A stretch of DNA of 64,000 bases from Petrolisthes cinctipes (Eukaryota; Arthropoda; Malacostraca; Decapoda; Porcellanidae), in the NCBI GenBank assembly GCA_033782935.1, contig JAWQEG010000504.1:191001-255000 (forward strand). The letters are read 5' to 3'. This document shows positions 57,338-64,000 of this stretch, piece by piece. Position numbers and translations under genes: made by a program. Every line of letters starts with the position of its first letter. Positions within the stretch are counted from its first letter, which is position 1. Below the pieces are notes generated by a model that did not search any database, was not told where the DNA came from, and was given only the letters and a program-made list of their open reading frames with translations.

Positions 57338-57724
57338 TGTGGTAAATCGGGGTGAACAGACTCTATAATACAGGATATAGTTTATTACTGGACACAGGGA
57401 GTCACACAGACGGGGAGGTTGGTACAGAGGTTACACAGAAATGGGAGTTCTATGCTGCGTGTCTGGAGCTTGGGGCAGGTCGGCAGGTAGGCAGGTCCTC
57501 TGACCGGAACTCGTGTGTGAAGTCAGTAGTGTGTCCAGCAGCCAAGTCAAGTGAAGTGACCTAGTCATCGCTCAGGGGCCTTATATATCGTCAGATGAGG
57601 TCCCCGGATGTAGCGTGGGTCACGTGGGGTAGCTACCCAGTGTGGCGGCAGGTAGGCAGGTGAGTCATTCATGGGGACAGAGAATAGCTCCAGGAGTGGC
57701 CAAGGTGCGTATGTGGCCACTACA
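57338..57724 (-). repeat. Gypsy-1 5' LTR with promoter elements
   Basis: TATATAA (57,587-57,581 on the minus strand) is a TATA box candidate and AATAAA (57,386-57,381) a polyadenylation signal about 195 nt downstream. Same length and sequence as the 3' LTR. Confidence 0.93.
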
Positions 57725-58186
57725 ATGGATTTCAAGTTTAACAGTGTGCGATACTCCATTAAAAAAAAAAAAGCTGTTCCATTAGTCTAGATATATTTTC
57801 AGCTTTGATACTGTTTGTGATTGTGTCGTGTTGAAAGGTTATGCGGCGAATGACCTTTATCTAATATATTGTACTATACACTGGTATTACAGATTTTACT
57901 TAAATTAGATGACTTGGGTGTGGTTAGGATACTGTGGTACGTGTTGCGTCCTTGAATGTTGCTTTACGTGTATGAATGACTATTCCTCCTGGCACGCATT
58001 TCTTCCGTTTTTTATGTCCCTCATCCTCCGATCTCGATCTAAATTTGCCTGGCATAGATTCCTCGTTGCCCTCTACACCTCTCAAAACGGGTTGGAGAAT
58101 GTAGAAAGCCATAGATTGGCCACAGACACAGGAAAATAGGCCAGTGTGATATTATTATGTGCATGACTCTGTTCTGTGGTGCTGAT

Positions 58187-59190
58187 TAGTGATGCAAACA
58201 AAAAAACGTTTTTTTTCCTTCAGGTTCTTTTTACAAAAAAAAAAAAAAAGTTTTTGTTTTATTGTTGTTGTTTTTTAATTTTGTATTTTCCTTTTTATAG
58301 ACAGGTTTGCTGCTTGCACAATATTCACAACTATTAAATGTTATCTATATAATCACCAGACTATTCATCTTCCTTGTCACTATCCTTGTCTCTTATTTCC
58401 ATGTCATCATAATCACTTAGTGTTACACATGATTCTTCATCGCTACTGTCACTTGGAACAGATGTTGATAAACCGCCTGCATCTTTACTTCCTGATGTAA
58501 TGCTAGGTTCTCTTGGAGTTTCTTGAGGTTGACTTGGATGTTCAGTGGAGAGAATACATCACCTTCAGTTAGTTTAAAGTTATGAGCAATATATACTAGC
58601 TTGGCAGCTCTCTCAGTTGTGAGTTTGTTTCTCTTCAGTGATTGACAGTGAATGTATGTTTGCATACTGGCAGCTTGTGTGAACATGTGTAGTACCTGTC
58701 CAACAGTCCAATGCCATATTAGTTATAGGGTTTAGTACCTTTTCTATAATTCACAAGGGTAAACTGGAAAAAATAACAATTATTCACTGTATACAAATGT
58801 GTAATAATTATCTTGCTTAGTAATTTTGAAATGAAATAGGGAACAATGGGAGTATTGATTATAGGGTAACATGAAAGAAAGAAAATGGAGTATTCAGTGC
58901 TTTAAGAAGGGGATACTCACCAGTACCATGCACTTGTATCATGAAGGTACTGAAATGGTTTGTCAGTGATTCAAATGAGTGTAATTCTACTATATAAATG
59001 TGTGAAGGGCTTAAAGAAATGCTGTATATGTTGTATTAAAGTATAAGAGAAATAATGTGGCATTTTAGCCGCTATTATAAAAACAACAACAATAAAAAAC
59101 AATTATTTTTGCTCTATTTTTTTTTCGCCAAAAAAATAAAAAGTTTTTTATTAAAAAAAACATGCACGTTTTTTTTGCTTTGCATCACTA
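58187..59190 (-). mobile_element. hAT element, internally deleted (hAT-3)
   Basis: TAGTGATGCAAAC and TTTGCATCACTA termini with a perfect 8-bp target duplication GTGCTGAT (58,179-58,186 and 59,191-59,198). It keeps a broken piece of the transposase C-terminus (LKRNKLTTERAAKLVYIAHN, 58,423-58,686). The left arm has the unfilled site near 34,555-34,570. Confidence 0.92.
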
Positions 59191-59559
59191 GTGCTGATAT
59201 GTTGACGTAAGGTGGAGATATAAGATTATTTTTACTGCATCCCACCATGTATCAAATTAACTTCATTGGCCTTTATTAGCGGCAACGTTCCCTATAGTGT
59301 TAGGGAGTGTACAAAAGGTAAAAATAAGGAAGGAAAGTGTCGGTGGTTATTTGATTATTATGGCTGTATTCGAACAAGACTGAGGGAGTTATAATTTCTC
59401 TTGTGTGTTCCCCATAATGTTAATTGGGGCTTGTACTAAAGGTAAAAATAATGAACTTAAACAAAATGGAAGGAAAGTGTCGGTGGTTATTTGATTGTGT
59501 GAAAAAACTGTGGGCCATATTCAAGATTGATTGATATTAGGCGCCACAACAGCGAGGTC

Positions 59560-59676
59560 ATATGGCGCCCGAGAGAGAGAAAGAGAGGGATGGAAAGGGA
59601 GGAAAGAAGTTAAGTGGAAGAAATAGTGAAAAGAGAGAGTGATAGATGGAGGGAGAGAGAGAAAGAAGTGGGTAAT

Positions 59677-59735
<59 letters not shown>

Positions 59736-59800
59736 AGAGAGAAGTGTGCAATGGAGAGAGAGAGAGGGAGAGAAAGAAGTGTGCAATGAAAAGAGAGAGA
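59560..59800. repeat. (GA)n microsatellite-rich stretch
   Basis: GAGAGA tracts interrupted by AGAAAGAAGTGTGCAATG. Counterpart of (CT)n and (CA)n at 33,975-34,205. Confidence 0.9.
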
Positions 59801-59937
59801 GAGAAGACTCGAAAGAAAACAGAGGTGAATTAATGTCTGATTAAAGAAAGGAGCTAGAGAGAATTAAAGAATCGCCATATTCAAGAACATTCATGGTGAA
59901 TACGATGACGTGATACTGGTACGATGGCTTCGTACTT

Positions 59938-60145
59938 TGAGGTTATGGGTTTGGAAAAATGAGGTCATGGGTTTGGGGAAAATGGGGCTATGGGTTTGGG
60001 AAAAATGGGGTTATGGGTTTGGGGAAAATGAGGTTATGGGTTTGGAAAAATGAGGTTATGGGTTTGGGGAAAATGAGGTTATGGGTTTGGGGAAAATGGG
60101 GTTATGGGTTTGGGGCAAATGAGGTTATGGGTTTGGGGAAAAATA
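59938..60145. repeat. ~24-bp G-rich satellite, right arm
   Basis: About nine units of TTTGGGGAAAATGAGGTTATGGG, a variant with GAGG for GGGG. Confidence 0.95.
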
Positions 60146-60224
60146 CATAAATTTAACGAGTTCCAAATAACAACTGCAAACTTAACCTATATTTTTTTCT
60201 CTCAAACTCTTACCTTTTCATTAA

Positions 60225-60370
60225 CTGTAATTTACTGGTGAATTACTGTAATTTACTGGTGAATTACTGTAATTTACTGGTGAATTACTGTAATCTACTG
60301 GTGAATTACTGTAATCTACTGGTGAATTACTGTAATCTACTGGTGATTTACTGTAATCTATTGGTGGTGA
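60225..60370. repeat. ~21-bp satellite, right arm
   Basis: TTACTGTAATTTACTGGTGAA repeats about seven times; reverse complement of the array at 31,090-31,515. Confidence 0.95.
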
Positions 60371-60465
60371 TATTAATTACAAACTTTAATCTTTTCAGAA
60401 CACCTGGAATTATTGAACGCAAATATTGTTATTGTCGGAATATCAAGTTCTCATGGGTATGTATG

Positions 60466-63400
60466 TAATAATAATAAAATAATAATAATCGGTTTATTAA
60501 ATAGTAGCAGCTGGTAAGCTGAAAATGTACATATTACAAAAAAAAAAAAAAAACTAATGGTAAAAATGGGAATGAAAACGAAGACACAAAAAACATATGG
60601 GAGAAAAATACATATACGTAGATAAATGAGAAAATACACAGAGATTTAATAACATATATAAATACATGTATGCATACACACAAACATATATATTCATACA
60701 TATACACATACTGTACACATATATACACATACACACACATACATACATACACACACATAAATACATACATACATATACGCATATATATACATATACAAAT
60801 ATATACACATACATACATACACATACATCTAAATACATACATATAAATTCTTATACATGCATACATATATATTAATATACATACAAATACACACTTTTAT
60901 ACATATACAAACATGACATAGCAAGTGGGTGCAGCTGTATGGGTCAGAATGGCTTTGAGGTGTGAAGGAAACTGGATATAGTGAGGTGAGGTCAGAATAA
61001 ACAGAGATAAATAAAGTGTGTGTGACTGTTCTTGTTGTTGTGTCTGGGGTGTGTGTGTAATAAAAAAAAAAAAAAAAAAAAAAAAACTATTGCTTTATCT
61101 GTTGAGGTGTTGGACAATAGTGGGGATAGCACTGTTCTTATAACGGTCAGTACGGGATCTGATGGGTTCGATTTTATTGTAGTGACGGGCTGCTCGGCGT
61201 GGTGGAGGCAGAGATGGTGGGAGAAGAGATCTGTGGCGCGGGTGTTTGATGAGATTATCACCAAATTTGTGTAGGTCCTGCAGGTGGCGTTGAGATACTG
61301 AGGTGAGGTTGAGAGTTGTAAGGGCATTGTCATATGAGATGTAGTTGTCTCCCATGATAACTCTACATGCTCTTTTCTGGACTTTTTCTATTTGGCGCTT
61401 TTGGGTGGTATTGAGTGAGGAGGACCAGGCTGGTGATGCATAACACAGCTTAGGAAGTATGAAGGTGGTATATACATCCCTAAGCTGTTGTTGCCAGGCC
61501 CCTAATGCCTTCATTGTTTTGAGCATGTAGAGTTTATATGTTGATGCCTTGATGATGTTGGTGACATGTAGCTTCCAGTCCAGCTTGGAGTCGATGATGA
61601 TGCCCAACAACTTAGTGGATTGAACCACCTCAAGTGAGTTGGGGCCGATAGTGAGTGCAGGTGGTGGGACTGGTGTGGTGGAGGTGTTGACGTGCATAAC
61701 TACCGTCTTGTTGGTGTTGATGGTAAGGTAGTTGTTGTTGGCCCAAGTTTGCACATTGTCAAGTGTCCGTTGGAAGAGACTGTAGTCTGGGGTGGAGTTG
61801 TTGATGGTGGTGCCTACTGTACAGTCATCAACGTACTTCCAACGGTAAGGGGTATCAGTCAGGACATCATTAATAAGGATTAAGAAGCAGAGAGGTCCCA
61901 TCTTGGTTCCCTGGGGAACTCCACATTTGAGATGTTGGAATGTGGAGGTTTGTCCCATGTATCTGGTGGCTTGTTGGCGTCCATGAAGGAAATCAGCAAG
62001 CCACGATACAAGGTAACCTGGTAAACCAAGATGCAACGCCTTCTTCACCACAGTGGTGTGATCCACAAGGTCGAACGCTTTCCTGAAATCAATGAACGTA
62101 AGTGCAAGAGAGGTTTTGCGGAGGTCGAGATTGCGGTGGATGAAGTCAAGGAGGCTAACAAGACAGTGGGTGGTGGAGGAAGATTTCATGTTGCCAAATT
62201 GTTGGTTGTCGACTTGATTAAAAATGGAAGAATATGCCCAATTAAAGATGAAGTCTTCCCAGATAAGGCTTGGGATGGGTGTGATAGCAATAGGTCTGAG
62301 ATCGTTAATGGTCCTGTACCACTTGCTGCTATCCGTCTGAAGGAGATGGTGAACTTTCTCAGGATAGTATTTCTTCTTCATTTCTTTAATCTCCCTGATG
62401 ACCTGATTACGTAGTACCCTGTAGCGGTGTTCGTCGGTATAGAAGGCCTTTTCTCTTTGATGAATCAGACGTTTAATCCTTGGGGTGATCCACGGTAGGT
62501 CTGCAGGATGTTTTCTAGTGGTTTTGAGTGGGAAGAAGTGATGGTATGCACCCGACACTGTTTGTTGGTAATTTTCCCACTTTGTTTGCACATCCACTGG
62601 GGTGATAACTTCTACCCAAGGGTATCTTACCAGCCATTGACCAAACAGTCTCACTGCCGAGTCAGTGATGGGTCTGTATGTCTTCACTGAGCTAGCGGTG
62701 TGGTGTGAAGAGGTGGGGGTGGGGGACCACAGGACAGACAGATGTGTACTGCGTCCCATGGGGGGGAGTGGCTGAGGTGGCAGATAGTGGTCTAAAATGT
62801 CGGTCATTATCAGGTCAAGGGTATTGGATCCATGAGTGGGGAAGTCAACAACCTGGCGTAGACTGAGATGGTTGAGAATTTCACTAACATCCAGATCATT
62901 AAAATCCCCACAAACAATCAACTTGCTGGATAGTAGGCTGGTCCTCAGATGGTCTGCTGTTGCGATGATGTGGTCAACCAGCAGTGGACCAGTAGGGGAG
63001 CGTGGTGGGTGATAAACCAGGCATATGATGATGGTGGCGGTGTGACGTGGGTGACGGGGGGGTGACAATTTAACCCACATAGCCTCTAACTCCTCAGGGA
63101 CCTCAACACTAAGGTGACAGGGGCTAAGGTTATCTTTGGCAAACAGAACGAGGCCTCCTCCTCTCCTGTTCTGCCTAAGATGGTGGAAAGTGTTGTATGT
63201 CTGTATCACACATAACTCTGGAGTAACTTGCCACGCTTCTGTAATGGCAACAATGTCTGGAGAAACTGACTGCACTGTAGTAATCACTTCATCTAGTTTG
63301 TTGTTAAGGGAGGTTACATTAGATAGGAGCACTGATGGGAAGTTATACCAGATGCGAGGAACTTCAAAATGATTGTACTTTTTCACTGGTATGGGTTTTC

Positions 63401-63700
63401 TTGTTTTCCGTTCCCTTGTAATGACCGGAATGAACTTCTTGATTTTGCGGCCACCCCTATTCCCACGGTAGCGTAAAATTCTGAGAGATTTCATTCTGGT
63501 TAGACTGTCTGGTGGGGGAGTGACTGCAGTTGACCGCAGATTCAATAGTGCACCAGCCGAGTAGTAACACATTTTCACTAATTCACTGTCACTAATTGTT
63601 CACTTCACTTTCCTCACGTCTTTGTGTCTTTTTCTCCCAATGTAGTTGATGAATTATATACACAATCTTGAAATGTAGGATGAATGTAGTGTTGTGAAGG
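60466..63700 (-). mobile_element. Nearly complete CR1/jockey-type LINE
   Basis: One ORF (61,095-63,578), a short 5' UTR to about 63,700, and a 3' UTR ending near 60,466 in an ATT repeat tail. Simple-repeat tails are usual in CR1/L2-group LINEs. A TACA-rich microsatellite (60,640-60,900) lies within the 3' UTR and an A/T run at 61,063-61,086. No clear target duplication can be fixed in the flanking repeats. Confidence 0.85.
61095..63578 (-). CDS. LINE endonuclease-reverse transcriptase, internal RT deletion
   Basis: 827 residues without a stop. The N-terminal APE-like endonuclease shows LLSNVTSLNNKLDEV, ITEAWQ, CGDFNDLD and SNTLDLIMTD. RT motifs are FIDFRKAFDLVDH, GVPQGTKMGPLCFLILINDV and the catalytic YVDDCTVG, followed by KLLGIIIDSKLDW and a C-terminal SPAWSSSLNTTQKRQIEKVQ. 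Between KWYRTINDL and RPIAITPIPSL (near 62,300) the usual segment of roughly 100 or more residues containing the first RT block is missing, and the frame is unbroken. The first Met at 63,578 is used. The protein is probably inactive for reverse transcription. Confidence 0.9.
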   Translation of the reverse strand: MKMCYYSAGALLNLRSTAVTPPPDSLTRMKSLRILRYRGNRGGRKIKKFIPVITRERKTRKPIPVKKYNHFEVPRIWYNFPSVLLSNVTSLNNKLDEVITTVQSVSPDIVAITEAWQVTPELCVIQTYNTFHHLRQNRRGGGLVLFAKDNLSPCHLSVEVPEELEAMWVKLSPPRHPRHTATIIICLVYHPPRSPTGPLLVDHIIATADHLRTSLLSSKLIVCGDFNDLDVSEILNHLSLRQVVDFPTHGSNTLDLIMTDILDHYLPPQPLPPMGRSTHLSVLWSPTPTSSHHTASSVKTYRPITDSAVRLFGQWLVRYPWVEVITPVDVQTKWENYQQTVSGAYHHFFPLKTTRKHPADLPWITPRIKRLIHQREKAFYTDEHRYRVLRNQVIREIKEMKKKYYPEKVHHLLQTDSSKWYRTINDLRPIAITPIPSLIWEDFIFNWAYSSIFNQVDNQQFGNMKSSSTTHCLVSLLDFIHRNLDLRKTSLALTFIDFRKAFDLVDHTTVVKKALHLGLPGYLVSWLADFLHGRQQATRYMGQTSTFQHLKCGVPQGTKMGPLCFLILINDVLTDTPYRWKYVDDCTVGTTINNSTPDYSLFQRTLDNVQTWANNNYLTINTNKTVVMHVNTSTTPVPPPALTIGPNSLEVVQSTKLLGIIIDSKLDWKLHVTNIIKASTYKLYMLKTMKALGAWQQQLRDVYTTFILPKLCYASPAWSSSLNTTQKRQIEKVQKRACRVIMGDNYISYDNALTTLNLTSVSQRHLQDLHKFGDNLIKHPRHRSLLPPSLPPPRRAARHYNKIEPIRSRTDRYKNSAIPTIVQHLNR

Positions 63701-63711
63701 TGAACAGACTG

Positions 63712-63900
63712 ACCTGTATGTATGTATGTATGTATGTAAGGGTGGTGTGTGTGTGTATGTATGTATGTATATATGTAAGGGTGGTGTGTGTATGTATCTA
63801 TGTAAGGGTGGTGTGTGTATGTATGTATGTATGTATGTATATATGTAAGGGTGGTGTGTGTATGTATGTAAGGGTGGTGTGTGTATGTATGATATAAAGA
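63712..63900. repeat. (TGTA)n/AGGGTGGTG compound microsatellite
   Basis: Reverse complement of the type at 30,478-31,024. The last 100 bp are (CA)n-rich after GGGCCATATTCAAGAACA. Confidence 0.95.
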
Positions 63901-64000
63901 TGTGTATGGGCCATATTCAAGAACATACATTACACACACACACATTACACACACACACACACATACATTACACATACTCATACATTACACACACCCATTC

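Larger units (their letters stand above)
50395..57724 (-). mobile_element. Ty3/gypsy LTR retrotransposon gypsy-1, 7.33 kb
   Basis: Two 387-bp LTRs, apparently identical, flanked by the 4-bp target duplication ATGG (50,391-50,394 and 57,725-57,728). Order on the minus strand is 5' LTR, primer site, 1-kb leader, gag, protease-RT-RNase H-integrase, polypurine tract, 3' LTR. The domain order (integrase last) and YIDD motif place it in Ty3/gypsy. There is no env ORF. A frame change near 52,885 separates RNase H from integrase. Identical LTRs point to a recent insertion. Confidence 0.95.
47215..60470 (-). repeat. Right arm of the large palindrome
   Basis: Inverted counterpart of 31,015-39,968. It carries two insertions the left arm lacks (gypsy-1, 50,395-57,724; hAT-3, 58,187-59,190). 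It lacks about 2 kb present on the left: the hAT C-terminal half, gypsy-2 LTR and most of its leader, with 13 bp of filler at 47,821-47,833. Confidence 0.85.

Noticed and set aside
1..64000. tRNA or rRNA genes
   Set aside because: I looked for B-box-like GGTTCGA strings; the matches near 43,449 and 45,055 are inside fold-back element TIRs and no cloverleaf was apparent.

Overview
This is nuclear DNA from an invertebrate animal, probably an arthropod and perhaps a decapod crustacean. The reasons are one very large spliced sacsin gene with GT-AG introns, dense simple-sequence repeats, many short TIR elements with TA or TTAA target duplications, a Ty3/gypsy element and CR1/jockey-like LINEs. The species assignment is inference; no rRNA, tRNA or mitochondrial marker is present. 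Nothing looks bacterial or viral and there is no CRISPR array.

Region 1 (1-7,100) holds no convincing host gene. It contains decayed retroelement coding sequence, short TIR elements, microsatellites and a 3.3-kb AT-rich satellite. The satellite has a 1,270-bp higher-order period, and two of its units carry the same 723-bp long-TIR element.

Region 2 (7,122 to about 28,860, minus strand) is a sacsin (SACS) homologue. Nine exons can be joined in consistent phase into about 4,276 residues: three SIRPT (Hsp90-like ATPase) modules, a J domain with HPD, and a C-terminal HEPN domain split by the last intron. One 10.6-kb exon carries most of the protein. A tenth, more 5' mini-exon is tentative, and the start codon and any ubiquitin-like domain were not found. 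Many introns contain tandem repeats whose unit includes a copy of the neighbouring splice junction. This pattern is the most unusual gene-level signal here.

Region 3 (28,860-31,015) holds a decayed, internally deleted CR1-like LINE and microsatellites.

Region 4 (31,015-60,470) is a large imperfect palindrome. The left arm (31.0-39.97 kb) and inverted right arm (47.2-60.47 kb) share satellites, TIR elements, a hAT element and the 5' part of an old gypsy element (gypsy-2). The right arm additionally received a 7.3-kb gypsy element with seemingly identical 387-bp LTRs (gypsy-1, 50,395-57,724) and another hAT copy. The spacer carries gypsy-2 gag/pol broken by four nested TIR insertions. Both gypsy elements keep a GGGAAAC slippery heptamer directly before the gag stop, followed by a stem-loop whose pairing is kept although its sequence changed, so gag-pol is probably made by -1 frameshifting.

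Region 5 (60,466-63,700, minus strand) is a LINE with a continuous endonuclease-RT ORF that has lost an internal RT segment in frame. The window ends in microsatellite DNA. Only sacsin is a credible host gene; everything else recognised is mobile or repetitive.
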